From Muribaculaceae bacterium (GTDB lineage: Bacteria > Bacteroidota > Bacteroidia > Bacteroidales > Muribaculaceae), in NCBI GenBank assembly GCA_022510505.1, contig JAFLTL010000002.1:1-64000 (forward strand): a stretch of 64,000 nucleotides of DNA. Direction: 5' to 3'. Below are positions 8,931 to 18,827 of the stretch, piece after piece; position 1 is the first letter of the stretch, and every line of letters starts with the position of its first letter. The notes beneath the pieces were generated by a model that worked only from the letters and a program-made list of their open reading frames with translations, was not told the DNA's origin and made no database searches. Both the position numbers and the translations under genes were made by a program.

Positions 8931-10493
8931 TTATTTAAAATAATGGTCCCACAATGCACTTGCAGCATTCTGGCCATCCAAAGCAGCCGAAACGATACCT
9001 CCGGCCCAACCTGCTCCTTCGCCAACAGGGTACAATCCTTCAATTGAAACGTGACACATCGTTTCCTTATCCCTTGGAAGTCTAATCGGTGACGAGGTTC
9101 TAGTTTCAGCTCCAATAACAGTCGCTCGATTGGTCAGAAAACCCCGACGTCTTTTATCAAACTCCACAAATCCTTTTTTTAACCTCGAAGATATTTCTAC
9201 CGGAAGAAGTTCGTCAACCCGAGTTGGAATTAAACCAGGCGCATAGGATGTCGACTCCAGATCCTTTGACAGGCGACCTTTTACAAAGTCCTCCATTCTT
9301 TGAGCCGGAGCCTTTTGAGTCCTATTTGAGGCTTCATAGAATATCTTTTCAATCTTTTCCTGATATTCAAGCATTTTCAAAGGATTTTCACCTTCTATGT
9401 CATCGGGAAGTATCTCCACGACCATTCCGCTGTTAGCCCATCTACTTCCACGATTCGACGGGGACATCCCATTCACAGCCGACTGGTTGGGACCAGATGC
9501 CGAAGGAACTACTATACCACCGGGACACATGCAGAATGAATACACGGCTCTTGAATCCACTCTGGTCAGAAAAGAATATTCGGCAGCTGGCAGATATTTT
9601 CCACGGCCGTTCCTACTTTTATATTGTAAACAATCGATCAGTTCCTGAGGATGTTCCAGTCTAACTCCCACCGCAAGTCCCTTTGGCTCCATGGGGACAC
9701 CCTTTTCATTAAGCATTCGGAACGTGTCACGAGCCGAATGTCCCGTTGCCAAAATCACCTTGCCATAATATTTCTTGCCGTTTCGGGTAACGACACCTTT
9801 CACCTTACCTGATTCTATGATCAATTCTTCAACCGGAGTTTGGAAATGGACCTCTCCCCCATGAGAAAGAATTGTCTGACGTATAGATTTAATTACTCCG
9901 GGAAGTAAATCTGTACCGATATGAGGATGTGCATCATACAGGATTTCCATCGGGGCTCCGTGTTGATGAAGAATTCTCAAAATTTTCTCTACCGGACCTT
10001 TTTTCTTGCTTCGTGTGAAAAGTTTTCCGTCAGAAAAAGCACCCGCACCACCCTCACCGAAACAGTAGTTTGAATCAGGGTCGACTTTTTGTTCACGGGA
10101 TATAGCAGCCAAGTCTATACGACGTGAATCAACATCCTTTCCACGCTCCAGCAATATTGGCCTGATACCCAACTCCAATAATCTCAATGAGGCAAACAGT
10201 CCCGCAGGACCGGCACCAACAACTATTACTGAAGGGGAATCGGAATCTACATTCTTGTAAACAATATTATCGAATTCCGATGCAATGATTTCATTGTCTA
10301 CTTCATCGATATGTATTCCTAAAGTCAAATTAATCTTGATGTTTTTTTGTCTGGCATCGATAGATCGTTTAAGAATATCTATACGTTTTAACCGATTAAC
10401 ATCCAATTCTAGTTGAGTAGATACTGCAGCCTTTAGTAAAAGTTCATTATAGGCTTTTTCAGGACTGAGTTGAAGGTTGATTTGCTGGTACAT
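8931..10493 (-). CDS. NAD(P)/FAD-dependent oxidoreductase (COG2509-type)
   Basis: About 520 residues, cytoplasmic. A short N-terminal domain is followed by a Rossmann FAD-binding motif VVGAGPAGLFAS near residue 90, with ERGKDVDSR after it. Further signatures are CFGEGGAGAFSDGKL, LATGHSARDTF and a C-terminal YPVGEGAGWAGGIVSAALDG FAD-contact segment. These define the uncharacterised FAD-dependent dehydrogenase group related to geranylgeranyl-reductase-like and HI0933-like flavoproteins. The substrate is unknown. A TTG at 10502 would add three residues; the ATG at 10493 gives MYQQINLQL, the more natural start. The start overlaps the end of the MATE gene by 35 bases, so it is probably the last gene of the ilvD-led run. 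Confidence 0.82.
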   Translation of the reverse strand: MYQQINLQLSPEKAYNELLLKAAVSTQLELDVNRLKRIDILKRSIDARQKNIKINLTLGIHIDEVDNEIIASEFDNIVYKNVDSDSPSVIVVGAGPAGLFASLRLLELGIRPILLERGKDVDSRRIDLAAISREQKVDPDSNYCFGEGGAGAFSDGKLFTRSKKKGPVEKILRILHQHGAPMEILYDAHPHIGTDLLPGVIKSIRQTILSHGGEVHFQTPVEELIIESGKVKGVVTRNGKKYYGKVILATGHSARDTFRMLNEKGVPMEPKGLAVGVRLEHPQELIDCLQYKSRNGRGKYLPAAEYSFLTRVDSRAVYSFCMCPGGIVVPSASGPNQSAVNGMSPSNRGSRWANSGMVVEILPDDIEGENPLKMLEYQEKIEKIFYEASNRTQKAPAQRMEDFVKGRLSKDLESTSYAPGLIPTRVDELLPVEISSRLKKGFVEFDKRRRGFLTNRATVIGAETRTSSPIRLPRDKETMCHVSIEGLYPVGEGAGWAGGIVSAALDGQNAASALWDHYFK

Positions 10494-11856
10494 GGGGAGC
10501 AAGTTTTTTCATCATCACAAACATTGTTATCAATGCGAGAGCGAAAGCAAGAAAATCACTTCCCGTCATACTCGCCCACACACCGTCAACTCCATAGAAA
10601 TGGGGTAAAATGGCTAATAAAGGTAATAGGAAAATAAGCTGTCGAGTTAGCGACAGAAAAATAGAAAGTGCCGGTTTCCCTATCGACTGGAAAAAATTTT
10701 GAATAATTATTTGACATCCCACAACAGGATAACATATAAAATAAATTCGGAATCCTCGCCGTGCAATATCTATTAACTGCCTGTCAGTGGTGAACATCTC
10801 TGATAAAGCATCGGGCATCAATTCTGTAAGAATCCAACCTATAAAGGTAATGCCGACACCGATCCAAATTCCTGAATACAAAGTCTTCTTAACACGATCC
10901 CATTTAAGTGCTCCGTAGTTGTAGCCTAAAATGGGTTGCATACCTTGGGTAACACCAAAAACAATCATCACGAAAAACATTGTTACACGATTCAATATTC
11001 CATAGGCTCCCACTGCAAGATTACCTTCGGTAATCCCACCTGCATGGCTTAATAAAGACTTATTAAGAAAGACTACCACAAAACAAGCTGTGACATTCAT
11101 TAGAAAAGGGGAAAGTCCGATACCATACATTTTTTTTGCCAGACTCCAGGACAGCCATTTATTGTGACGTTGAAAATGAACGAATGAACTTTTAGATAAA
11201 AAATGCCATAAAACCCATAAGAAACCAACTACCTGACCCAAAATTGTAGCCCATGCAGCCCCTGCTATTCCCCATTTCAACTTAAAAATAAAAATTGGAG
11301 CTAGAATGATATTGACTACTACGGTTATCAAAGCAGAAATCATTGCCTTTGATGGATAACCCGTTGCTCTCATTAGGTTGTTCAATCCGATAAAAACATA
11401 AGAAATTGGCGTGCCATAAAGTATTACCTTCATGAATTCCCTTGCAAAGCCGATGGTCTCGGCGGTCGCTCCAAACAAATATAGAATGGGATCAAGAAAA
11501 ATAAGTGTTAGGCCACCGAATATAACTGAGTGCAAAATACAAAGAGTCATAACATTGTTCACAACATCTGTTGCCCGTTCAATATTTTTCTGTCCCATGA
11601 AAATAGAGGCAATCGTAGCGCCTCCAACACCAACAAGGGTTGAAAAAGCTATAACAAGGTTCATCAGGGGAAAGGTGATTGCCAGTCCTGCTATTGCCAT
11701 AGCACCCACTCCTCTTCCAATAAAAATGCTGTCTACAATGTTATAGACCGATGTCGCAACCATGGCTATAATTGCCGGTACGGAATATTGTACCAACAAC
11801 TTTCCTATAGGATAGGTACCTAATGTCTCAGGATTCCCGGTTGCGACAAATTTCAT
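10459..11856 (-). CDS. MATE family efflux transporter
   Basis: A 465-residue integral inner-membrane protein with about 12 hydrophobic segments in two similar halves, as expected for multidrug and toxin extrusion (NorM/DinF-like) cation-coupled exporters. Family-like features are the N-terminal GKLLVQYSVPAIIAMVATSVYNIVDSIFIGRGVG and repeated Gly/Ala-rich helices with QGMQPILGYNYGA near the centre. The substrate cannot be read from sequence. It sits 9 bases after purT, and its last codons overlap the flavoprotein gene. Similar MATE genes are common in Bacteroidales next to unrelated housekeeping genes. Confidence 0.88.
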   Translation of the reverse strand: MKFVATGNPETLGTYPIGKLLVQYSVPAIIAMVATSVYNIVDSIFIGRGVGAMAIAGLAITFPLMNLVIAFSTLVGVGGATIASIFMGQKNIERATDVVNNVMTLCILHSVIFGGLTLIFLDPILYLFGATAETIGFAREFMKVILYGTPISYVFIGLNNLMRATGYPSKAMISALITVVVNIILAPIFIFKLKWGIAGAAWATILGQVVGFLWVLWHFLSKSSFVHFQRHNKWLSWSLAKKMYGIGLSPFLMNVTACFVVVFLNKSLLSHAGGITEGNLAVGAYGILNRVTMFFVMIVFGVTQGMQPILGYNYGALKWDRVKKTLYSGIWIGVGITFIGWILTELMPDALSEMFTTDRQLIDIARRGFRIYFICYPVVGCQIIIQNFFQSIGKPALSIFLSLTRQLIFLLPLLAILPHFYGVDGVWASMTGSDFLAFALALITMFVMMKKLAPHVPANQPSTQS

Positions 11857-11865
11857 ACCTATATT

Positions 11866-13053
11866 TTAACCTTTTTTAATCTCCAGGAAACTTTCTGCTT
11901 TCTTAAGTTTTTCAATTGCTCTTTCATAAGTTTCGTCCTTAGCAAGAAGAACTCCCATGCGACGATGACCCTTGACTTCGGGTTTACGGAAGATTCTCAC
12001 TTGAACATTATTCAACGACAGAGCTTTGTCAAGTCCGTTGAATAGAACTGTCTTAGTATCGCCTTCTACAACCAAAGCCCTCGAAGCCGAAGGTCCGTAG
12101 AAATTAATTTCCGGTATTGGAAGTCCAAGAAGAGCTCGAACATGCAATGAAAATTCACTCAAATCCTGTGAAATCATTGTCACCATCCCCGTGTCATGAG
12201 GACGAGGAGACACTTCACTGAAAATGACCTCATCGCCTTTAATAAACAATTCGACACCAAAGATACCATAACCTCCGAGAGCATCAGTTATGGATTTTGC
12301 GATTTCCTGAGCTTTAGTCAATGCAACATCACTCATAGGCTGTGGCTGCCATGACCATCGGTAATCACCATTCTCTTGTTTATGCCCTATTGGCTTGCAA
12401 TAGAGTGTTCCGGAAACACATCGGACTGTTAGAAGCGTTATTTCGTAATCGAAATCAACAAATCCCTCGACTATAACCTTTCCGGCCCCTGATCTTCCAC
12501 TCTCCTGGCTTTCCTTCCATGCAGATTCGATTTGAGACGTAGTCTTAATCAATGATTGTCCGTGACCCGACGAACTCATGACAGGTTTAACGACACATGG
12601 CAACCCTATTTCGGAAATTGCATTTTTGAATTCCTCGTAATCAGAAGCAAAGCGATAGGATGAAGTAGGCAGATGAAGTTCTTCAGCAGCCAATCTTCTT
12701 ATGCCTTCGCGATTCATTGTCAACCATGTTGCTTTGGCCGTTGGGGTTACATTCCAACCATCCTTCTCAAGTTCCAACAACATTGGAGTGGCAATTGCTT
12801 CCACTTCGGGAATTATATGATCGGGATTCTCTTCCAAAACAACCTTTTTCAGTTGTTCTGGGTCAAGCATATTAAAAACAATACTTTTGTCAGCAACATG
12901 CATTGCCGGTGCACCTGCGTAGCGATCACAAGCGACAACTTCAACTCCAAAACGCTGAAGTTCTAATGCCACTTCTTTTCCTAATTCTCCACTTCCAAGC
13001 AAAAGAGCTTTTATCGCCGCCTGCCCATCTTTAGTTCCAAATTCTTTAATCAT
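11866..13053 (-). CDS. purT: Formate-dependent phosphoribosylglycinamide formyltransferase (GAR transformylase 2)
   Basis: A 395-residue ATP-grasp enzyme that makes formyl-GAR from GAR, formate and ATP in purine synthesis, by-passing folate-dependent PurN. The N-terminal domain has [19 protein letters not shown] and PEVEAIATP. The ATP-grasp core carries [11 protein letters not shown] and the metal-binding segment [26 protein letters not shown]. The length is typical (E. coli about 392). It lies 4 bases after rlmB in a same-strand run. purE, another purine gene, is at 32054 in a different operon. Confidence 0.95.
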   Translation of the reverse strand: MIKEFGTKDGQAAIKALLLGSGELGKEVALELQRFGVEVVACDRYAGAPAMHVADKSIVFNMLDPEQLKKVVLEENPDHIIPEVEAIATPMLLELEKDGWNVTPTAKATWLTMNREGIRRLAAEELHLPTSSYRFASDYEEFKNAISEIGLPCVVKPVMSSSGHGQSLIKTTSQIESAWKESQESGRSGAGKVIVEGFVDFDYEITLLTVRCVSGTLYCKPIGHKQENGDYRWSWQPQPMSDVALTKAQEIAKSITDALGGYGIFGVELFIKGDEVIFSEVSPRPHDTGMVTMISQDLSEFSLHVRALLGLPIPEINFYGPSASRALVVEGDTKTVLFNGLDKALSLNNVQVRIFRKPEVKGHRRMGVLLAKDETYERAIEKLKKAESFLEIKKG

Positions 13054-13057
13054 ATAT

Positions 13058-13807
13058 CTATAATATTTGCATGTTTGCTTTCATACGCTGGTTTACGACC
13101 TCATATATCATAATACCCGCAGCTACCGACACATTTAGTGAACCAATATTCCCAAATTGTGGAATGGCAACTAAGTCAGAACTGATTTTGAGAATTGATT
13201 CTGAAATCCCTGTCTCCTCATTCCCCATAACAATAGCAGTTGGAACAGTATAGTCCGGCATAGTATATAATTGTGACGCTTTTTCGGTCGCTGAAATAAC
13301 CGAGTAACCGTTATCGAGAAGAAATCTCACCGCTTTATTCATGCTCGACTCACGACATACTGGGATTGAAAGAAGAGCACCGGCAGAAGTTTTAACGGCA
13401 TCAGCACCAACACTCACACTCCCCTTTTCAGGGATTACAATGGCGCTAACACCGGCACACTCACAAGTTCTCGCTATAGCACCAAAATTTCTCACATCGG
13501 TTATGCCGTCCAAAACAACAATGAAGGGCACTATTCCATCTTCATATAACTCCGGAACCAGATTTTCTAATCGATGATATGTTATAGCCGATAGGAACGC
13601 AACAACGCCTTGATGATTCTTTTTTGTTATTCTATTAAGTTTTTCCTGAGGCACTCTTTGAATAACAATTTGATATTCTTTGGCCAAAGAAAAGAGCTCC
13701 GATGCATTTGCTGAGTCTATATCTTTCTTTATTAATACTTTGTCAATATCAGCACCCGACTTTATTGCCTCTATTACAGGTCGAATACCAAAAATATAAT
13801 TTTCCAT
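13058..13807 (-). CDS. rlmB: 23S rRNA (guanosine-2'-O-)-methyltransferase RlmB family (TrmH/SPOUT)
   Basis: A 249-residue SpoU/TrmH-class 2'-O-ribose methyltransferase. A short N-terminal substrate-binding domain begins [15 protein letters not shown], the RlmB hallmark. The C-terminal knotted SPOUT domain shows motif 1 [14 protein letters not shown], motif 2 [12 protein letters not shown] and motif 3 [23 protein letters not shown]. The expected target is G2251 of 23S rRNA by analogy with E. coli; other TrmH-family specificities are possible. It starts one base after the recN stop, so the two are almost certainly co-transcribed. Confidence 0.88.
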   Translation of the reverse strand: MENYIFGIRPVIEAIKSGADIDKVLIKKDIDSANASELFSLAKEYQIVIQRVPQEKLNRITKKNHQGVVAFLSAITYHRLENLVPELYEDGIVPFIVVLDGITDVRNFGAIARTCECAGVSAIVIPEKGSVSVGADAVKTSAGALLSIPVCRESSMNKAVRFLLDNGYSVISATEKASQLYTMPDYTVPTAIVMGNEETGISESILKISSDLVAIPQFGNIGSLNVSVAAGIMIYEVVNQRMKANMQIL

Positions 13808-13808
13808 T

Positions 13809-15476
13809 TCAAGAGTTTCCTAATAATGATTCAGCATTTGCTAGAGCAGCTTCATTTACACTTGATCCGCTCAACATCACTGCAAGTTCCTTTATCCGTT
13901 CTTTTTTACTTAGAACCTTAAGATGAGTGTGAGTCATCTTTTCATCATCCTCTTTAAATACTTTAAAATGGGTCTGACCCTTCGCAGCGACCTGAGGAAG
14001 ATGAGTAATTGCTATTACCTGAATTCCTGATGAAATGTCAAGCATCATGTCACCCATTCGTGCTGCGATTTCTCCACTTACACCAGTATCAACTTCGTCA
14101 AATATAATTGTGGGGAATTGCATTTTGTCGGCAATTATGCTCTTGATGCATAACATTAGACGAGAAATTTCCCCGCCAGAGGCAGTTTTACCAACCGGCA
14201 AAGGTTCCTGATTTTTATTAAAGGCAAACTTAAATTCAACAATATCGATTCCGTTGGCGTATAATTCATTTGAAAATCTGAAATCAATCTCGGCCTTTAT
14301 ATTTTTCATTCCCAAGGGTGCAGACTTTTCCTCGAGCAATTTTATAAACACTGCCCCTTCTCTACGTCTTAACTGAGATATTTTCTTTGCTTCATTTAAT
14401 GCTAAATCTCTTAAAGTCAAAGCTCGGTCACGTAACGATTTTAATTTATTCTCCCCTTCTGCCAGATTGTCAAGTTTAGACCGAATTTCTGATGCCTTAT
14501 CGAGAAGGTCTACGATAGTGGAAACGTTAAGTTTTTTCTCTAATCGATAAATTCTGTCAAGACGATCCTCTATGAATAAAAGTCTTTCAGGGTCTTCAGA
14601 CATTGCCGAATCTATTGTCTCAAAATTTTCAGCAATATCCTGGAGTTCAAGATAAGTTGAAGACAACCGGTCATAAAGTGACTGTCCATCTTTAATTATC
14701 GTTTTAATTTCTTCCGATTCGCACCTACATCTTCTTAAACTATCCAACACGTTGCCCTCGCCCGTCATTAGATCGTTCAATATGGTAGACAGCGATGACT
14801 TTATATCCTGATAACGTGCCAATGACTCTTTTTCAGCCTCCAATTCTTCTTGTTCCCCTTTTTTTAATTTAAGAGAATCAATTCGTTCGAGTATGCTGTT
14901 AAGTTCATCCTCCTTATCAGAAGTCCTTTCTAATTCTCTTTTCGCATGAGAATATTCTTTTAAGGCCTGGCGATATTTGGCGAAGGATAGTTGATATTTT
15001 TGAATTTCTCCTTCATCAAGGGCTAAAGAATCCAATATTTTAAGTTGAAAATCAGGATCAGCCAATAAAAGGTTCTGATGCTGAGAATGGATATCAATAA
15101 GTTGACGTGAAACGTCGGCCAATTCGGTGACATTTACAGGAGTGTCGTTAATAAAGGCTCGCGACCTTCCGGTCGTACTTATTTCACGTCTTAAAATACA
15201 CAATCCATCCGAATTCCAATCATAAGATTTGCCATCGAAATAATTTTTCAATGACTCGTTAGAACTAACATCAATGATAGCTTCGACAACTGACTTCTTC
15301 TGAGGATCCGTTACAACTTTCGTTTCAGCTCTTGAACCCAAAAGAAGAGATAGAGCGGAAAGCATTATTGATTTTCCGGCTCCAGTTTCACCGGTAATAA
15401 TGTTTAATCCCGAGGTGAGTTCAAGACTCACCTCGTCGATTAAAGCATAATTGGATATGTGTAGAGACTTAATCAA
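13809..15476 (-). CDS. recN: DNA repair protein RecN
   Basis: A 555-residue SMC-like ATPase acting early in double-strand-break repair. Walker A GETGAGKS is at residues 29-36. Long Glu/Lys/Leu-rich coiled-coil segments fill the middle (about 150-370). The C-terminal ATPase half has the signature TASGGEISRLML and Walker B IIFDEVDTGVSGEIA. The start is a TTG at 15476 that overlaps the ilvC TGA stop (TTGA). No ATG lies near enough, and MIKSLHISNYALI is the canonical RecN N-terminus, so I accept the TTG. Length is normal. No LexA-type box was seen upstream, and the gene appears to depend on the ilv promoter. Confidence 0.94.
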   Translation of the reverse strand: MIKSLHISNYALIDEVSLELTSGLNIITGETGAGKSIMLSALSLLLGSRAETKVVTDPQKKSVVEAIIDVSSNESLKNYFDGKSYDWNSDGLCILRREISTTGRSRAFINDTPVNVTELADVSRQLIDIHSQHQNLLLADPDFQLKILDSLALDEGEIQKYQLSFAKYRQALKEYSHAKRELERTSDKEDELNSILERIDSLKLKKGEQEELEAEKESLARYQDIKSSLSTILNDLMTGEGNVLDSLRRCRCESEEIKTIIKDGQSLYDRLSSTYLELQDIAENFETIDSAMSEDPERLLFIEDRLDRIYRLEKKLNVSTIVDLLDKASEIRSKLDNLAEGENKLKSLRDRALTLRDLALNEAKKISQLRRREGAVFIKLLEEKSAPLGMKNIKAEIDFRFSNELYANGIDIVEFKFAFNKNQEPLPVGKTASGGEISRLMLCIKSIIADKMQFPTIIFDEVDTGVSGEIAARMGDMMLDISSGIQVIAITHLPQVAAKGQTHFKVFKEDDEKMTHTHLKVLSKKERIKELAVMLSGSSVNEAALANAESLLGNS

Positions 15477-16516
15477 TTATTTTCGGGACGTAGCTTTCTA
15501 ACCGTTACAGCAGCTTGCCACATTTCGCTATTCCTCAAAGCTTCCAGTTCCTTTTCAAGTTTTTCGCGATAGTCGGGCTTAGAATTCGAATCTATTGATA
15601 TTTGAGCTTCATTACCCGTTTTAACGCTTTCATATAACTTTTGCATTACAGGCTTGATAGCATCATGGAATGGACCCATCCAGTCTAGAGCTCCTCGCTG
15701 CGCTGTTGTGGAGCAGTTGGCGTACATCCAATCCATTCCATTTTTAGCAAACAACGGCATCAATGACTGGGTAAGTTCTTCTACAGTTTCATTAAAAGCT
15801 TCCGAAGGAGTGTGTCCGTTTTCTCTTAACACTTCATATTGTGCCAACAGAAGTCCTTGGATTGCACCCATCAAAGAACCACGTTCACCTGTAAGGTCAC
15901 TGGTAGCCTCCCTAACAAAAGTTGTTTCAAACAAATAGCCTGACCCAATTCCAATACCAAGAGCAATGGTTCTCTCCACTGCACGTCCGGTATAATCCTG
16001 GTATATGGCATAAGATGAATTCAAACCACGTCCTTCCAGGAACATGGTTCTCAGTGTAGTACCGGAACCCTTGGGAGCTACCATGATTACATCAATATCT
16101 TTCGGTGGGACTACCCCGGTGCGATCGTTCCATGTGATTGCGAAACCATGAGAGAAGTAAAGAGCTTTTCCCGCAGTTAAATATTTCTTCAAGGTAGGCC
16201 ACACAGAGATAACGGCAGCGTCCGACAACAGACACATTATAATAGTTCCTTTTTCGGCTGCCTCTTCTATTCCGAACAATGTCTCACCGGGGACCCAGCC
16301 GTCGGCAACGGCCTTATCATAGGTTTTACCCTGACGTTGACCAACTATCACATTAAAACCGTTATCGCGCAGGTTCATACTCTGACCTGGGCCCTGCACG
16401 CCATAACCAAGAACAGCTATAGTCTCGTTCTTGAGTACTTCACGAGCTTTCTCCAAAGAAAATTCTTCGCGGGTAATTACAGTTTCCTCAACTCCGCCAA
16501 AATTTAATTTAGCCAT
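15473..16516 (-). CDS. ilvC: Ketol-acid reductoisomerase
   Basis: A 347-residue enzyme of valine, isoleucine and leucine synthesis. It isomerises and reduces acetolactate or acetohydroxybutyrate using NAD(P)H and magnesium. The Rossmann motif VLGYGVQGPGQSMNLRDNG (about 35-53) is followed by GQRQGKTYDKA, which contains the cofactor-choosing loop. The knotted C-terminal domain carries EATSDLTGERGSLMGAIQGL with the metal-binding acidic residues. The GVQGPGQ variant (usually GSQGHAQ) is one I associate with Bacteroidetes enzymes. It follows ilvN by 19 bases, and its stop overlaps the recN TTG start. Confidence 0.95.
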   Translation of the reverse strand: MAKLNFGGVEETVITREEFSLEKAREVLKNETIAVLGYGVQGPGQSMNLRDNGFNVIVGQRQGKTYDKAVADGWVPGETLFGIEEAAEKGTIIMCLLSDAAVISVWPTLKKYLTAGKALYFSHGFAITWNDRTGVVPPKDIDVIMVAPKGSGTTLRTMFLEGRGLNSSYAIYQDYTGRAVERTIALGIGIGSGYLFETTFVREATSDLTGERGSLMGAIQGLLLAQYEVLRENGHTPSEAFNETVEELTQSLMPLFAKNGMDWMYANCSTTAQRGALDWMGPFHDAIKPVMQKLYESVKTGNEAQISIDSNSKPDYREKLEKELEALRNSEMWQAAVTVRKLRPENN

Positions 16517-16535
16517 AGTGCATTTATATTTAAGT

Positions 16536-17090
16536 TTATTTTAAAGCATCTCGTTTGGCGAGAAAAGCGGTTACATGTTCAATCGGGTCTTTTGTAACAC
16601 ACACTCTACCGCTTCTCACGAACTGTCTTATATCATATCTTTTCAACTCTTCAAATAGAGCAACCGTTTCATCATTGTGTCCTGTTTTCTCAATAATTGT
16701 ATATTCCGGAGTAATATCCAGAATTCTGGCATTATGAGTTCTGATTATTTCCTCCAAATGTTTCTCTTCAAGTAATTTCTCAGTTGGAACTTTATACAGG
16801 GCTACTTCCTGATGCACAATTTCATCATCAGTATAAAGGAATGCTTTTACCACATATATGATTTTTTCTAACTGAGCAACGACTTTTTGCATCACACATC
16901 TTTCGCTATAGCACATAATAGTGGTCTTATAGACACCTGGTATAGAGGTGCGGCTAGCTGATATACTTTCTATGTTAATGCAACGTCGGGTATAAACGAT
17001 CGATATCTGGTTTAATATTCCGACCGCATTCTCTGAGAAAACCGTAACGGTAAAACGTTGTTTTTTGGAATCTTTCTTTTCCATAATCAT
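16536..17090 (-). CDS. ilvN: Acetolactate synthase small (regulatory) subunit
   Basis: A 184-residue regulatory partner of IlvB. The N-terminal ACT domain (about 10-85) begins FTVTVFSENAVGILNQIS and should bind valine for feedback inhibition. The C-terminal domain resembles the second half of IlvN/IlvH. The ATG at 17090 overlaps the ilvB TGA (ATGA), and a second ATG follows at 17084; coupling favours the first. The residues SENAVGILNQI match the usual ACT effector-binding loop (typically NxxGVLxRI). It is longer than the minimal E. coli IlvN (about 96) and closer to IlvH. Confidence 0.9.
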   Translation of the reverse strand: MIMEKKDSKKQRFTVTVFSENAVGILNQISIVYTRRCINIESISASRTSIPGVYKTTIMCYSERCVMQKVVAQLEKIIYVVKAFLYTDDEIVHQEVALYKVPTEKLLEEKHLEEIIRTHNARILDITPEYTIIEKTGHNDETVALFEELKRYDIRQFVRSGRVCVTKDPIEHVTAFLAKRDALK

Positions 17091-18814
17091 AAATGCAAAA
17101 CGTCAAGCCTCTCCTCTTTGTCCAACAAAATTTCATCTACTGCAGCTTCCAACGGTATCATTGGGAATATCATATCCTTTTCATCAATATTCACATTGAG
17201 AATGTAGGAACCATCATGTCTAATCATTCGCTGGACAGCGGCTTGAAGTTCCTCACGAGTCCCAACATCCTCTCCCTTGATGCCATAGGCTTCAGCAAGT
17301 TTTATAAAGTCGGGATTCAGAAGTTTAGTCTGAGAAAAACGGCTGTTAAAGAATAATTCCTGCCATTGTCTGACATTACCAAGAAAATTATTGTTCAAAA
17401 TTATAATTTTCACCTTCACGTTATATTCCATAATAGTGCCAAGCTCCTGCACAGTCATCTGGAATCCTCCATCTCCGGTAAAAAGACAGACTATACGGTC
17501 GGGACAGCCCATTTTAGCTCCAATTGCTGCGGGTATTCCAAAACCCATTGTACCAAGACCACCCGATGAAATCATGCTTCTAGGAGAGGAAAAACGAAAA
17601 TATTTGGCAGCAAACATTTGATTCTGCCCGACATCGGTAACCAAAATGGCATCATCGTTAACAGCGCCAGCTACAGCATCAACAACTTCTCCCATTCCCA
17701 TAGATTCGCTGGATCGCCTATTCAACTGTCTACTGTGTACTTTCTGATCCTCAATTTTTTCCAATTTTGAGAAGAGGTCAAGCCATTCCTTATGGTTCGC
17801 ATTATTGACCAAAGGAAGTAACGCTTCCAAAGCGTCCTTTGCATCAGCGTTAATTGGGAGTTGTGTCGGGACTATTCTCCCGATTTCCGAAGCATCTATA
17901 TCAATGTGAACAATTTGAGCATTGGGTGCATAGTCTTTTACCCGACAAACCACTCTGTCGTCAAATCTCATTCCTATTGCTATGATAACATCGGCGCGGT
18001 TAGTAGCTATATTAGGAGCAATATTGCCATGCATTCCTAACATTCCTTTAAACAAAGGATGTTTTGACGGCATTACTGAAAGTCCAAGCAGAGTTACCGC
18101 AACAGGTATATCAGCTTTCTCAGCCAGCTCGCCCAAAAGACGCTCGGCTCCAGCTATGGTTACACCGTGTCCAGCCAGAATCAGAGGTCTTTCAGCTGAA
18201 TTAATTAACGCCGCTGCCTTGGATATTGAATATTCGTTTATTTCGGGCCGATGGTTATAAGTCCTGATATAAGAACATGTCTTATAATCAGTCCATTCCA
18301 TAATTTCGGTTTGCACATTTTTCGGAAAATCAATGACAACGGGTCCTGGTCGTCCTGAATTCGCAATAAAGAAGGCCCTTGAGATCACATCGGGAATTTC
18401 TTCGGCCGACCGCAACTGAATGCCCCATTTGGAGATTGGATTTGCAACATCTATCATGTCGGTCTCCTGAAATGCATCCGTACCAAGCACTCCGGTTCCT
18501 ACCTGTCCGGTAATGATAACCAACGGCGTAGAGTCGATCTTTGCATCGGCAATTCCTGTAACAAGATTCATGGCACCTGGCCCCGAAGTGGCTATTACCA
18601 CTCCAGTTTTCCCAGTAGCCCTAGCATAACCTTGAGCTGCATGCACTGCACCTTGTTCATGACGTGTTAGGACATGTAGTATCTCATTTTCGTAATTATA
18701 TAGCTTATCATAAACAGGCATTATGGAACCACCAGGATAACCGAACACGCGGTCAACGCTTTCGGCAACCAGACATTTCATCAATGCTTCTGCACCAGTA
18801 ATCAATTCACCCAT
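17087..18814 (-). CDS. ilvB: Acetolactate synthase large (catalytic) subunit
   Basis: A 575-residue thiamine-diphosphate enzyme condensing two pyruvates, or pyruvate with 2-oxobutyrate, to start branched-chain amino-acid synthesis. The N-terminal PYR domain has the catalytic Glu53 in TRHEQGAVHAA. The middle domain binds FAD. The C-terminal PP domain carries the ThDP motif from GDGGFQMTVQELGTI to LNNNFLGNVRQWQ. Length and order of domains are standard. It lies 13 bases after ilvD and overlaps ilvN by four bases. Confidence 0.95.
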   Translation of the reverse strand: MGELITGAEALMKCLVAESVDRVFGYPGGSIMPVYDKLYNYENEILHVLTRHEQGAVHAAQGYARATGKTGVVIATSGPGAMNLVTGIADAKIDSTPLVIITGQVGTGVLGTDAFQETDMIDVANPISKWGIQLRSAEEIPDVISRAFFIANSGRPGPVVIDFPKNVQTEIMEWTDYKTCSYIRTYNHRPEINEYSISKAAALINSAERPLILAGHGVTIAGAERLLGELAEKADIPVAVTLLGLSVMPSKHPLFKGMLGMHGNIAPNIATNRADVIIAIGMRFDDRVVCRVKDYAPNAQIVHIDIDASEIGRIVPTQLPINADAKDALEALLPLVNNANHKEWLDLFSKLEKIEDQKVHSRQLNRRSSESMGMGEVVDAVAGAVNDDAILVTDVGQNQMFAAKYFRFSSPRSMISSGGLGTMGFGIPAAIGAKMGCPDRIVCLFTGDGGFQMTVQELGTIMEYNVKVKIIILNNNFLGNVRQWQELFFNSRFSQTKLLNPDFIKLAEAYGIKGEDVGTREELQAAVQRMIRHDGSYILNVNIDEKDMIFPMIPLEAAVDEILLDKEERLDVLHL

Positions 18815-18827
18815 AGGAATTAATTCA